DNA of 64,000 nt, taken from assembly GCF_900104685.1 (NCBI RefSeq), contig NZ_LT629755.1:930001-994000 (forward strand), in the 5' to 3' direction. A program made the translations under genes and the position numbers. Below are positions 46,265 through 53,403 of the stretch, piece after piece. A model generated the notes under the pieces. The model was not told the DNA's origin and did not search any database. It worked only from the letters and a program-made list of their open reading frames with translations. The first letter of the stretch is position 1. Every line of letters begins with the position of its first letter. The DNA comes from Agromyces flavus (lineage in GTDB: Bacteria > Actinomycetota > Actinomycetes > Actinomycetales > Microbacteriaceae).

Positions 46265-46612
46265 TCATGCCCAGCCCAGCTCGTGCAGCCGGTCGTCGTC
46301 GATGCCGTAGAAATGCGCGATCTCGTGCACGAGCGTGACGTGGATCTCGTCGCGGAGCTCGGCCTCGGTCTCGGCGACGGCGAGCAGGGGCTCGCGGTAG
46401 AGCACGATGCGGTCGGGCATCTCGCCGAACCCGTACCGGTCGCGCTCGGTCAGTGCGGTGCCCTCGTAGAGGCCGAGCAGGTCGAGCGACCCGTCTTCAG
46501 GGCGATCCTCGACGACGAACACGACGTTCTCGAGGCCGTCGACCATGTCGTCGGGGAGCTGGTCGAGCTCATCGACGACGAGCTGCTCGAAGGCCTCGGC
46601 GTCGAGTTCCAC
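46265..46612 (-). CDS. Metallopeptidase family protein (minimal zincin)
   Basis: The 115-residue protein starts at GTG. It shows the short zincin pattern: FEQLVVDELDQLPDDM at the N-terminus, FVVEDRPEDG, LLGLYEGTALTERD and a C-terminal VTLVHEIAHFYGIDDDRLHELGW. There HEIAH supplies two zinc ligands and the catalytic Glu. The family (PF06262-like) is widespread and uncharacterised. It lies between the tRNA-His locus and the PBP-like gene on the same strand. Confidence 0.85.
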   Translation of the reverse strand: MELDAEAFEQLVVDELDQLPDDMVDGLENVVFVVEDRPEDGSLDLLGLYEGTALTERDRYGFGEMPDRIVLYREPLLAVAETEAELRDEIHVTLVHEIAHFYGIDDDRLHELGWA

Positions 46613-46631
46613 GGGCGGCTCCCGGAATCAT

Positions 46632-46697
46632 TGGGGTGAGTGACGGGGCTCGAACCCGCGGCCCGTCCCAGAGTACTGCACCACAACCCGGCGCTCT
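46632..46697 (-). pseudogene. Decayed partial copy of tRNA-His (3' half)
   Basis: The strand carries a CCA end, acceptor 3' strand and T-arm nearly identical to the tRNA-His gene just upstream (three differences over the first 30 bases). The anticodon-loop string GGTTGTGGT is also present. The anticodon stem cannot close because unrelated bases intervene, and no matching 5' acceptor or D-arm exists. It is a remnant of duplication or of an element that integrated at the tRNA 3' end. Confidence 0.7.
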
Positions 46698-46708
46698 CGG
46701 GCGCTCTT

Positions 46709-46785
46709 TGGGGTGAGTAACGGGGCTTGAACCCGCGACCTCCTGGACCACAACCAGGCGCTCTACCAACTGAGCTATACCCACC
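46709..46785 (-). tRNA. tRNA-His (anticodon GTG)
   Basis: A full cloverleaf folds: acceptor GTGGGTA/TACTCAC with one G-T pair and an extra 5' G (G-1) opposite the discriminator C, as required for HisRS. The D-arm is AGCTCAGTTGGTAGAGC, the anticodon arm CCTGG-TTGTGGT-CCAGG and the T-arm GCGGG-TTCAAGC-CCCGT. The CCA end is encoded at 46709-46711. It lies 37 bases after orn on the same strand, a common actinobacterial arrangement. Confidence 0.97.
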
Positions 46786-46819
46786 ATGTGCGGATCGCGT
46801 CGCGATCGGCAACCCTTCG

Positions 46820-46825
46820 AGATTA
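46820..46825 (-). promoter_or_regulatory. Candidate -10 box of tRNA-His
   Basis: TAATCT on the minus strand overlaps the orn stop codon, about 34 bases before the mature tRNA end. Co-transcription with orn is the alternative. Confidence 0.35.
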
Positions 46826-47500
46826 CACCACGTTGGGGGCGCTCGATGACACGGGAGCGGGCTCGAGCGAGGCCTCGCGCGAGTCCTCGGACGCACCATG
46901 GCCCACGATGTCGGCCGCGATGGCCTGCAGTTCCTGGCTGGTCGGACCCGGGTCGGCGACGAACACCGCGCGGCGGTAGTACTGCAGCTCGCGGATCGAC
47001 TCGAGGATGTCGGCGAGGGCGCGGTGGCCGCCGTCCTTCGCAGGAGCGTTGAAGTATGCCCGCGGATACCAGCGCTTGGCGAGCTCCTTGATCGAGGAGA
47101 CGTCGACGTTGCGGTAGTGGAGGTGCGCGTCGAGCCGCGGCATGAAACGGGTGAGGAACGCGCGGTCGGTGCCGATCGAGTTCCCGGCGAGCGGGGCCTT
47201 CTGCTCGTCGGGAACGTGCTTGAGCACGTATTCGAGCACCTCGTACTCGGCTTCGGCCAGCGAGACGCCGTTCGGGATCTCGTCGATGAGCCCCGAATCG
47301 GTGTGCATGGCGCGCACGAAGTCGCTCATCGACTCGAGCGCGCTCGCGTCGGGCTTGATCACGATGTCGATCCCGGCGTCGACGGGGTTCAGGTCGTAGT
47401 CGGTGATGACCACCGCGATCTCGACCAGTTCGTCGACCTCGAGGTCGAGCCCGGTCATCTCGCAGTCGATCCAGACCAGTCGGTCACTCGAGGATGCCAT
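46823..47500 (-). CDS. orn: Oligoribonuclease
   Basis: The 225-residue DEDDh exonuclease degrades 2-5 nt RNAs and pGpG. The motifs are [22 protein letters not shown] (Asp and Glu), later Asp in the [11 protein letters not shown] region and [11 protein letters not shown], with His and Asp. The protein has a Ser/Glu-rich tail of about 25 residues beyond the usual 180-200 length. The ATG follows a TAGACT box at leaderless distance. tRNA-His follows. Confidence 0.95.
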   Translation of the reverse strand: MASSSDRLVWIDCEMTGLDLEVDELVEIAVVITDYDLNPVDAGIDIVIKPDASALESMSDFVRAMHTDSGLIDEIPNGVSLAEAEYEVLEYVLKHVPDEQKAPLAGNSIGTDRAFLTRFMPRLDAHLHYRNVDVSSIKELAKRWYPRAYFNAPAKDGGHRALADILESIRELQYYRRAVFVADPGPTSQELQAIAADIVGHGASEDSREASLEPAPVSSSAPNVV

Positions 47501-47506
47501 GCGGCG

Positions 47507-47512
47507 AGTCTA
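47507..47512 (-). promoter_or_regulatory. -10 box of orn (leaderless type)
   Basis: TAGACT on the minus strand ends six bases before the ATG at 47500. Confidence 0.55.
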
Positions 47513-47569
47513 ATCCGGCGGCCCGACACCGGCTGGGTCGTGCTGCCCGGAGCGTCCGGACGGCTGGGG

Positions 47570-47575
47570 TATCGT
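47570..47575 (+). promoter_or_regulatory. -10 box of tRNA-Arg
   Basis: TATCGT lies 11 bases before the mature 5' end of tRNA-Arg. Confidence 0.5.
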
Positions 47576-47586
47576 GGTGGCGATCG

Positions 47587-47659
47587 GCCCTCGTAGCTCA
47601 GCGGATAGAGCAGGAGCCTTCTAATCTCTTGGTCGCAGGTTCGATTCCTGCCGAGGGCG
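47587..47659 (+). tRNA. tRNA-Arg (anticodon TCT)
   Basis: The acceptor GCCCTCG/CGAGGGC, D-arm GCTC-AGCGGATA-GAGC, anticodon loop CTTCTAA and T-arm GCAGG-TTCGATT-CCTGC are clear. The lower anticodon stem (GGAGC/TCTCT) contains a mismatch next to the loop and a G-T pair, which is unusual. No CCA is encoded. The 3' 39 bases overlap the C-terminal end of the antiporter gene on the other strand. Confidence 0.9.
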
Positions 47660-48826
47660 CCGAGACCGGCTCGTCCGGATGCTCAGGGCCACGAGCGGGT
47701 AGACCAGCACCGAGACGAGCCCAGCGCCCACGAGAGCGGCCGCGAGACCTGGGTCGAGATCGCCGGCATCGACTCCGAGCGCCGTGACCGCGACGATGAT
47801 CGGCAGGCCCGTCGCACCGAAGAAGCCGGTCGAGACCCGATCGCGCACCGACGAGCCCTTTCGCGCGAGCAGCGCGGTCGGGATGCCTCGGGTGACGAGC
47901 AGCAGGACCGCGAAGACCGGCAGCAGCACGAGCGTGCGGGTGTCGGACACCAGCGCGTGCAGGTCGAACGTGATGCCGGTGTTGATGAAGAACACCGGCA
48001 CGAGGAGCCCGAATCCCACGGCTTCGATCTTGGCCTCCGTGATCTCGGCCTCTCGTGCGGGCGCGCCCTGGAGCAGGAGCTTGCCGAGCACGCCGGCCGC
48101 GAAGGCACCGAGCAGCATGTCGATCCCGAGGAAGATCGAGAGGGCGACGAGCGAGAGCAGCACGAACATGACGAGCCGGACCACGAACTGCCCGCTCGTG
48201 TGCAGGCTCGCCTCGATCGCGCGGTGCAGCCGGGCACCGTCGCCCCGCGCGGCGATGAACATGAGCACCCCCGCGATCACGGCGAACGCGATGAGCACCA
48301 GGGCCGCGTGGAGCGGCGACCGGCCGCTGAGGAACAGCGAGATGGCCAGGAGCGGCCCGAACTCGCCGACGGCCCCGATGGCGAGGATCGACGCGCCGAA
48401 CGGCGTGCGAACGAGACCGGCGTCACGGAGGATGGGCAGCAGAGCGCCGAGCGCGGTCGAGGTCAGCGCGATCGCGATGAAGGCGGCGCCGATGCCCGGT
48501 TCGATCAGCAGGGCGACCGCGACCGCGAGTACGAGCGAGATCAGCCAGCCGATGCCCGCGCGGACGGTGGGCGTGCCGCGGATCGCGGCGAAGTCGATCT
48601 CCCGGCCGGCGAGGTAGAACAGCATCGCCAGGCCGAAGTCGGCGAAGAGCGAGATGAAGCGGTCGGGCTCGACCCAGCCGAGCACGTCGGGCCCGAGCAG
48701 GATGCCGAGCGTGATCTCGAAGACGACCAGCGGGATCGCCAGCCAGCGCCCGACCGCGCGTGTCGCGAGCGGGGCGATCGCGGCGATCGCCGGCACGAGC
48801 ACGAGCGTGGACAGGTCGACGGTCAC
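47621..48826 (-). CDS. Cation:proton antiporter (CPA2 family)
   Basis: The 401-residue membrane protein starts at GTG and has about twelve hydrophobic segments. IPLVVFEITLGILLGPDVLGWV, FADFGLAMLFYLAGREIDF and ALTSTALGALLPILRDAG match the Na+/H+ exchanger (KefB/KefC-type) core. No C-terminal RCK/TrkA domain is present. The last dozen residues (RRPRQESNLRPRD) are translated from the antisense strand of the tRNA-Arg gene, so the natural C-terminus seems replaced or lost. The ion and direction are unknown. Confidence 0.85.
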   Translation of the reverse strand: MTVDLSTLVLVPAIAAIAPLATRAVGRWLAIPLVVFEITLGILLGPDVLGWVEPDRFISLFADFGLAMLFYLAGREIDFAAIRGTPTVRAGIGWLISLVLAVAVALLIEPGIGAAFIAIALTSTALGALLPILRDAGLVRTPFGASILAIGAVGEFGPLLAISLFLSGRSPLHAALVLIAFAVIAGVLMFIAARGDGARLHRAIEASLHTSGQFVVRLVMFVLLSLVALSIFLGIDMLLGAFAAGVLGKLLLQGAPAREAEITEAKIEAVGFGLLVPVFFINTGITFDLHALVSDTRTLVLLPVFAVLLLVTRGIPTALLARKGSSVRDRVSTGFFGATGLPIIVAVTALGVDAGDLDPGLAAALVGAGLVSVLVYPLVALSIRTSRSRRPRQESNLRPRD

Positions 48827-48921
48827 GCGGATCCCCCTCTCGCGCTGGTCCGCATGGTAGCCGACGAGGGCATCGCCGGGCAGCCCCGGGGCCGCGACAT
48901 CCGCCCGTCACACGCGTGCCG

Positions 48922-48927
48922 TAGGGT
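48922..48927 (+). promoter_or_regulatory. -10 box of nadE (leaderless type)
   Basis: TAGGGT ends six bases before the nadE ATG. Confidence 0.55.
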
Positions 48928-48933
48928 CGTGGC

Positions 48934-49758
48934 ATGCGCGACCTCCAGGCCAGGATCATCGAAGAACTGCACGTCGAGCCCTCCATCGACCCGGCCGAGC
49001 AGGTCCGTCGGCGCGTCGACTTCCTGAAGGCCTACCTCGCCGCTTCCGGCGCGAAGGGCCTGGTCCTCGGCATCAGCGGCGGACAGGATTCCTCCCTCGC
49101 CGGCCGGCTGTGCCAGATCGCGGTCGACGAGATGGCCGCCGAGGGTCGGGCCGCCCGGTTCGTGGCGGCTCGCCTTCCCTACGGCGTGCAGCGCGACGAA
49201 GACGACGCGCAGCTCGCGCTCGACTTCATCCAGCCGGCCGAGGTCGTCGACTTCAACGTCAAGGGTGGCGTCGACGGCTTGGCCAGCGACTACGCCGAGG
49301 CGCTCGGCGCGCCCATCAGCGACTTCGGCAAGGGCAACGTCAAGGCCCGCATGCGCATGATCGCGCAGTACGCGCTCGCGGGCGAGGGCGGCCTGCTCGT
49401 CGTGGGCACCGACCACGCCGCCGAGGCGGTCACCGGCTTCTTCACCAAGTACGGCGACGGCGGCGCCGACGTGCTCCCCCTCTCCGGCCTCACCAAGCGG
49501 CAGGGCCGCGAGCTCATGGTGCACCTCGGCGCGCCCGAACGGCTCTACCAGAAGGTGCCGACCGCCGACCTGCTCGATCATGACCCCGGTCAGTCCGACG
49601 AGGCGAACCTCGGCCTGCGCTACACCGACATCGACGAGTTCCTCGAGGGTGGCGAGATCGACGAGGCGGCCGCCGAGAAGATCGAGGCGCGCTTCCTGCA
49701 GACGCGCCACAAGCGCGCCGAGCCGGTCACGATGTTCGACGCCTGGTGGCGGGAGTGA
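48934..49758 (+). CDS. nadE: NH3-dependent NAD+ synthetase
   Basis: The 274-residue enzyme converts deamido-NAD to NAD using ammonia and [25 protein letters not shown] is the PP-loop. [51 protein letters not shown] and [18 protein letters not shown] are family blocks. There is no N-terminal glutaminase domain, and length equals E. coli NadE. It is convergent with the next gene, 21 bases away. Confidence 0.96.
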   Translation: MRDLQARIIEELHVEPSIDPAEQVRRRVDFLKAYLAASGAKGLVLGISGGQDSSLAGRLCQIAVDEMAAEGRAARFVAARLPYGVQRDEDDAQLALDFIQPAEVVDFNVKGGVDGLASDYAEALGAPISDFGKGNVKARMRMIAQYALAGEGGLLVVGTDHAAEAVTGFFTKYGDGGADVLPLSGLTKRQGRELMVHLGAPERLYQKVPTADLLDHDPGQSDEANLGLRYTDIDEFLEGGEIDEAAAEKIEARFLQTRHKRAEPVTMFDAWWRE

Positions 49759-49779
49759 CCGCAGTCGCCGGGCGGGCGA

Positions 49780-50469
49780 TCAGTCGGCGCTGACGGCGTC
49801 GCGCTGTCCGATCGGGCGCCGATCGGTGTCGGCGTCCGCCGAGTCCTCCTCGGAGGCCGACGCGTCGAGCGGAACCGGCTGCGTCTCCGCGCCCGTCGTG
49901 GGTGCGTACCGGTCGTGATGCTGCGTCGCGACCCACGAGTCCTGCGCGGCGACGAGTTGCTCGCCGGGCTCGTCGCGCTGCAGGCGCCAGCGCTCGAGGT
50001 CGTTCCTGAAGTCGCGTCGCGTACGCGACGGATGACGCTGCCACTCGAGCAGGCGCTCGCGGAACTCGACCACGGCCGGATCGAGCTGGTACCCGAAGGT
50101 CGCCGAGGCGCGCTTGAGCTCGTGGAGCTGGTGGGCCGCCCAGTCGGCCGCGACATCCGCCCCACGGACAGGCAGGAGGCGCAGCTGGATGTCGGCCTGG
50201 CCCACCGCGCGATCGGCGAGCACCTGCTCCTGCGGCGTGAGCGAGTTCCATACGGAGGCCTCGGTCGCGGCGTCGACGAGCGCGGCGACGGCCGAGTTGC
50301 GCAGCTCCCGATCACGCTCGCGGATGATGCCGCGCACCGCGCGTCGGGCGATCCAGGCCGACAGCAGGCCGGCGGCGAGGAGCGAGACGAAGATGACCGC
50401 CGCCGCGAAGAGAGTCGGGCGTGCGGCATCCGAGACGAGCCAGTCGACGAAGTCGTTCCACCACTGCAT
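49780..50469 (-). CDS. Single-pass membrane-anchored hypothetical protein
   Basis: The product has 229 residues: a short amphipathic start, one membrane segment (LFAAAVIFVSLLAAGLLSAWIA near residue 20) and then a helical cytoplasmic region (RRAVRGIIRERDRELRNSAVAALVD). The Ser/Asp/Glu-rich tail is disordered. I recognise no domain. The start follows a leaderless-type -10 box. It is monocistronic, between nadE and the aldo/keto reductase gene. Confidence 0.6.
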   Translation of the reverse strand: MQWWNDFVDWLVSDAARPTLFAAAVIFVSLLAAGLLSAWIARRAVRGIIRERDRELRNSAVAALVDAATEASVWNSLTPQEQVLADRAVGQADIQLRLLPVRGADVAADWAAHQLHELKRASATFGYQLDPAVVEFRERLLEWQRHPSRTRRDFRNDLERWRLQRDEPGEQLVAAQDSWVATQHHDRYAPTTGAETQPVPLDASASEEDSADADTDRRPIGQRDAVSAD

Positions 50470-50475
50470 GTGCGC

Positions 50476-50481
50476 AGGCTA
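50476..50481 (-). promoter_or_regulatory. -10 box of the membrane-anchored hypothetical gene (leaderless type)
   Basis: TAGCCT on the minus strand ends six bases before the ATG at 50469. Confidence 0.5.
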
Positions 50482-50534
50482 GCGCCGCGGGAGTTCGCTC
50501 CGCCGCAGGTCGCACGGCGCGCCTCGCCGCGGGA

Positions 50535-51542
50535 TCAGCCGAGCGCGGTGCCGTGCGCCGCGTGGGGCTCGATCGCCTCGATCTCTTCGCGCGTCAGTGG
50601 CGCGGCCTCGAGGGCCGCGACGTTCTGCTCGAGCTGGGCGACGCTCGATGCGCCGATCAGGGCACTCGCGACCTGCGGGACGCGGAGCACCCATGAGAGC
50701 GCGAGCTGCGCGAGGGACTGGCCGCGCCCGAGCGCGATGTCGTTGAGTGTGCGCGCGCGCGCGAGGTAGTCCTCGCTGATGCGGTCGGCGGGAAGGAAAT
50801 GGCTCGTCGCGGCCCGCGAGCCGGCGGGCACCTCGCCGGAGAGGTAGCGGTCGGTGAGCAGCCCCTGCGCGAGGGGTGAGAACACGATCGCCGACGCCCC
50901 GACCTCGTCGAGCACCGGGAAGAGGCCGTCCTCGATGTGGCGGTCGAACATGGAGTACCGCGGCTGGTGGATCGTGAGCGGCACGCCTTCGGCGGCGAGC
51001 GCCTCGGCGGCGCGCCGCGTCTGCTCGGGCGAGTAGTTCGAGATGCCGGCGTAGAGCGCCTTGCCCTGGCGGACGGCGTGCGCGAGCGCACCCATCGTCT
51101 CCTCCACCGGGGTGTCGGGATCGGGACGGTGAGAATAGAAGACGTCGACGTAGTCGAGGCCGAGGCGCCCGAGGCTCTGGTCGAGCGATGCGAGCAGGTT
51201 CTTGCGAGAGCCCCACTCGCCGTAGGGGCCGTCCCACATGAGGTAGCCGGCCTTCGACGAGACGATGAGCTCGTCGCGGTACGGCTTCAGGTCGGTCGCG
51301 AGCAGGCGCCCGAAGTTCTCCTCGGCGCTGCCGGGCGGAGGCCCGTAGTTGTTCGCGAGGTCGAAGTGCGTGACGCCGAGGTCGAATGCGCGGCGCACGA
51401 TCGCGCGCTGGGTGTCGAGCGGTCGGTCGTGGCCGAAGTTGTGCCAGAGCCCGAGCGAGAGCGCCGGGAGCTTGAGGCCGCTTCGCCCGATCCGGTTGTA
51501 CGTCATCTGGTCGTAACGGTCGGGGGAGGCGGCGTAGGTCAT
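50535..51542 (-). CDS. Aldo/keto reductase (YghZ/Kv-beta-like)
   Basis: The 335-residue TIM-barrel NADPH oxidoreductase contains VTHFDLANNYGPPPGSAEENFG (catalytic Asp and Tyr), SSKAGYLMWDGPYGEWGSRKNL (catalytic Lys) and LDYVDVFYSHRPDPDTPVEETMGAL (His). The GYLMWDGPYG and GPPPGSAE strings are those of the YghZ branch, which reduces L-glyceraldehyde 3-phosphate and methylglyoxal in E. coli. It shares its promoter with msrA, which is divergent from it. Confidence 0.92.
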   Translation of the reverse strand: MTYAASPDRYDQMTYNRIGRSGLKLPALSLGLWHNFGHDRPLDTQRAIVRRAFDLGVTHFDLANNYGPPPGSAEENFGRLLATDLKPYRDELIVSSKAGYLMWDGPYGEWGSRKNLLASLDQSLGRLGLDYVDVFYSHRPDPDTPVEETMGALAHAVRQGKALYAGISNYSPEQTRRAAEALAAEGVPLTIHQPRYSMFDRHIEDGLFPVLDEVGASAIVFSPLAQGLLTDRYLSGEVPAGSRAATSHFLPADRISEDYLARARTLNDIALGRGQSLAQLALSWVLRVPQVASALIGASSVAQLEQNVAALEAAPLTREEIEAIEPHAAHGTALG

Positions 51543-51547
51543 GTGGG

Positions 51548-51554
51548 TAGCCTA
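51548..51554. promoter_or_regulatory. Shared symmetric -10 element of the divergent AKR and msrA genes
   Basis: TAGCCTA reads as TAGCCT on the plus strand (51548-51553) and TAGGCT on the minus strand (51549-51554). Both hexamers end exactly six bases before their start codons (51560 and 51542). The two start codons are separated by only 17 bases, centred on the heptamer. Confidence 0.65.
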
Positions 51555-51559
51555 AGGCG

Positions 51560-52084
51560 ATGGAGAACTTCGTTCTGGCCGGTGGATGCTTCTGGTGCCT
51601 CGATGCCGTCTACCGCACGCTTCGCGGTGTGGATGACGTCGTCTCCGGCTACACCGGTGGTTCCGTGCCGAACCCGTCCTATGAGCTGGTGTGCACGGGC
51701 GCGACGGGTCACGCCGAGGCGGTCCGCGTGGACTTCGACCCCGACGTGATCCCGCGTGAGGTGATCCTCGACGTGTTCTTCACCCTGCACGACCCGACGC
51801 AGCTGAACCGTCAGGGAGCGGATGTCGGGACCCAGTACCGGTCGGCGATGTTCTTCCAGGAGGACGGGCAGCGCGAGCTGTTCGAGCAGGCGCGGGATCG
51901 CGCGGCGGAGTGGTGGCCCGGGGACATCGTGACGACCATCGAGCCGCTCGGCGAGTACTACCCCGCCGAGGAGTACCACCAGGACTTCTTCGCGAAGAAC
52001 CCGGGCCAGGGCTACTGCCTCGCCGTCGCGCTGCCGAAGGTCAACAAGATCCGGCGATCGTACGCCGACTTCGTGGTCGCCTGA
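51560..52084 (+). CDS. msrA: Peptide methionine-S-sulfoxide reductase MsrA
   Basis: The 174-residue enzyme repairs oxidised methionine. The catalytic Cys lies in LAGGCFWCLDAVYRTL. GYTGG, YELVCTGATGHAEAVRVDFD and QYRSAMFFQEDGQRELFE, then YYPAEEYHQDFFAKNPGQGYC, complete the family. A C-terminal Cys in GYC may act as resolving residue. Pairing with an aldehyde-detoxifying reductase under one promoter element fits an oxidative or electrophile stress role. Confidence 0.96.
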   Translation: MENFVLAGGCFWCLDAVYRTLRGVDDVVSGYTGGSVPNPSYELVCTGATGHAEAVRVDFDPDVIPREVILDVFFTLHDPTQLNRQGADVGTQYRSAMFFQEDGQRELFEQARDRAAEWWPGDIVTTIEPLGEYYPAEEYHQDFFAKNPGQGYCLAVALPKVNKIRRSYADFVVA

Positions 52085-52176
52085 GCCCTCCTCGACAACC
52101 CGGCGTCGTTCGCGGTTTCCCACGGGCCGACGGCAGGGGCGACGGATGGCGCCCGGCGCCGCGCATGCTGTGGTCA

Positions 52177-52219
52177 GCGGCATCCGGGGTCGTTCCGGCA
52201 CGAGGGCCCCGGATGCCGC
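52177..52219 (+). terminator. Perfect 13-bp inverted repeat upstream of ssb
   Basis: GCGGCATCCGGGG and CCCCGGATGCCGC are separated by 17 bases. It could terminate msrA, structure the ssb leader or serve as a protein site. The rest of 52085-52261 shows no gene. An AGGAG precedes the ssb ATG. Confidence 0.4.
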
Positions 52220-52261
52220 GAGTCGCCGAATCGCGGCGGCGTCGACCCGAGGAGCACACCC

Positions 52262-52810
52262 ATGACCGACCAGATCACCGTGACCGGCGCCATCGGCGGC
52301 GACCCGCGGCACACCGTCACTCCCGCCGGACTCCCGATCACGAACTTCCGGCTCGCATCGACGCGCCGCTACTTCGACCGCGCGACCGGCCAGTGGACCG
52401 ACGGCGAGACCAACTGGTACACGGTGTCGACCTTCCGCCAGCTCGCGGTCAACGCCGCCGAGTCGCTGCGCAAGGGCCAGCGCGTCGTCGTGCACGGCCG
52501 CGTCCGCGTGCGCCAGTGGCAGACGTCCGAGAAGTCGGGGCTTGCGATCGAGATCGAGGCCGATTCGGTCGGCCACGACCTGGCGTGGGGCACGTCCGAG
52601 TACACGAAGTCGGCGGCGGCTCGCGCGTCGGCCTCCTCCGACGACCCGTCGACCGACGCCGTGCCCACCGAAGCCGCACTGGCGGCAGACGCCTGGGCGA
52701 CGCCGGGCGCCGGCTGGGTTCTCTCCGGTGACGGGTCGGCCTCCGACGTCCCACTGCGCGACGCCGATGAGGCACTCGAGGAGCATGTGGCCGACGACGT
52801 TCGCGCCTGA
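52262..52810 (+). CDS. ssb: Single-stranded DNA-binding protein, accessory paralogue
   Basis: The 182-residue protein carries an SSB OB-fold: ITVTGAIGGDPRHTVTPAGLPITNFRLASTRRYFD, then NWYTVSTFRQLAVNAAESLRKGQRVVVHGRVRVRQW. The C-terminus is acidic but ends in EHVADDVRA, without the DDDIPF-like tip that recruits repair partners. Together with its position away from rpsF/rpsR, this suggests an SsbB-type accessory protein rather than the essential SSB. Transcribed after msrA. Confidence 0.88.
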   Translation: MTDQITVTGAIGGDPRHTVTPAGLPITNFRLASTRRYFDRATGQWTDGETNWYTVSTFRQLAVNAAESLRKGQRVVVHGRVRVRQWQTSEKSGLAIEIEADSVGHDLAWGTSEYTKSAAARASASSDDPSTDAVPTEAALAADAWATPGAGWVLSGDGSASDVPLRDADEALEEHVADDVRA

Positions 52811-52846
52811 GGCGCGGGGCGGCGCGTCGGGTCGAACCGTCGGCCA

Positions 52847-52852
52847 TAGACT
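52847..52852 (+). promoter_or_regulatory. -10 box of the small lipoprotein gene
   Basis: TAGACT lies 53 bases before the ATG at 52906, with GAGGAG in the leader. Confidence 0.45.
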
Positions 52853-52905
52853 CGGCGCTGCCGGCAACCGCGAGGGGCGGCGGCCGACGACTGGCGAGGA
52901 GTGGC

Positions 52906-53400
52906 ATGCGGCGACGGGCGGTGGGCGCGGCGACGATCACCGTCGTGAGCGTGCTCGTCTTCGCGGCGTGCACGCCTCGTGATGCGGTCATGCCGCCCGC
53001 CCCGTCCACGAGCGGCCCGGAGGCGACGCCGTCGGTCGGCGCGACCGTCCCGCCGGCCTCCGAGCCGCCGGCACTGCGACCCCAGGGCTCCGCGACCGAC
53101 AACCTGCCCTATTTCGATGCGATCAACCGGGCGGCGATCGCCGCCGATGCCGGCGCGGGCGGTCGCGACTTCGTCGATGCCCTGATCGCCGCCGGTTTCG
53201 AGAAGAGCGCGATGCAGGTCACGGCCGACGCGACCACCATCGGTGATCCGGCCGACTCGATCCAGTTCTCGGTGCGGTTCGCGGGCGAGTGCCTCGTCGG
53301 CCAGTACGGCCCGAAGTCCGACGGCTACCACAGCGCGGTGCGCCCAGCCCTCGGCACCGGTGACTGCCTGATCGGCCAGACGCGCCCCATAGACTGGTAG
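52906..53400 (+). CDS. Small lipoprotein, unknown function
   Basis: The 164-residue protein begins with a lipoprotein signal peptide (VGAATITVVSVLVFAAC, lipobox FAAC). A Pro/Ser/Thr-rich linker and a compact domain of about 100 residues follow (LPYFDAINRAAI, GRDFVDALIAAGFEKSAMQVTAD, FSVRFAGECLVGQYG). Similar secreted domains occur in actinobacterial lipoproteins without known function. The stop codon overlaps the promoter region of ettA. Confidence 0.7.
   Translation: MRRRAVGAATITVVSVLVFAACTPRDAVMPPAPSTSGPEATPSVGATVPPASEPPALRPQGSATDNLPYFDAINRAAIAADAGAGGRDFVDALIAAGFEKSAMQVTADATTIGDPADSIQFSVRFAGECLVGQYGPKSDGYHSAVRPALGTGDCLIGQTRPIDW
53390..53395 (+). promoter_or_regulatory. -10 box of ettA (leaderless type)
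   Basis: TAGACT lies within the last codons of the lipoprotein gene and ends eight bases before the ettA ATG. Confidence 0.5.
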
Positions 53401-53403
53401 CAA

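Noticed and set aside
46450..46899. A 149-codon minus-strand frame across the tRNA-His region
   Set aside because: Its translation (YSSVGRAPGCGPGGRGF, GSSPVTHP) is the typical product of reading a tRNA gene as protein.
47494..47787. A 97-codon plus-strand frame around tRNA-Arg
   Set aside because: The segment ALVAQRIEQEPSNLL is a translated tRNA, and the frame runs antisense to the antiporter gene.
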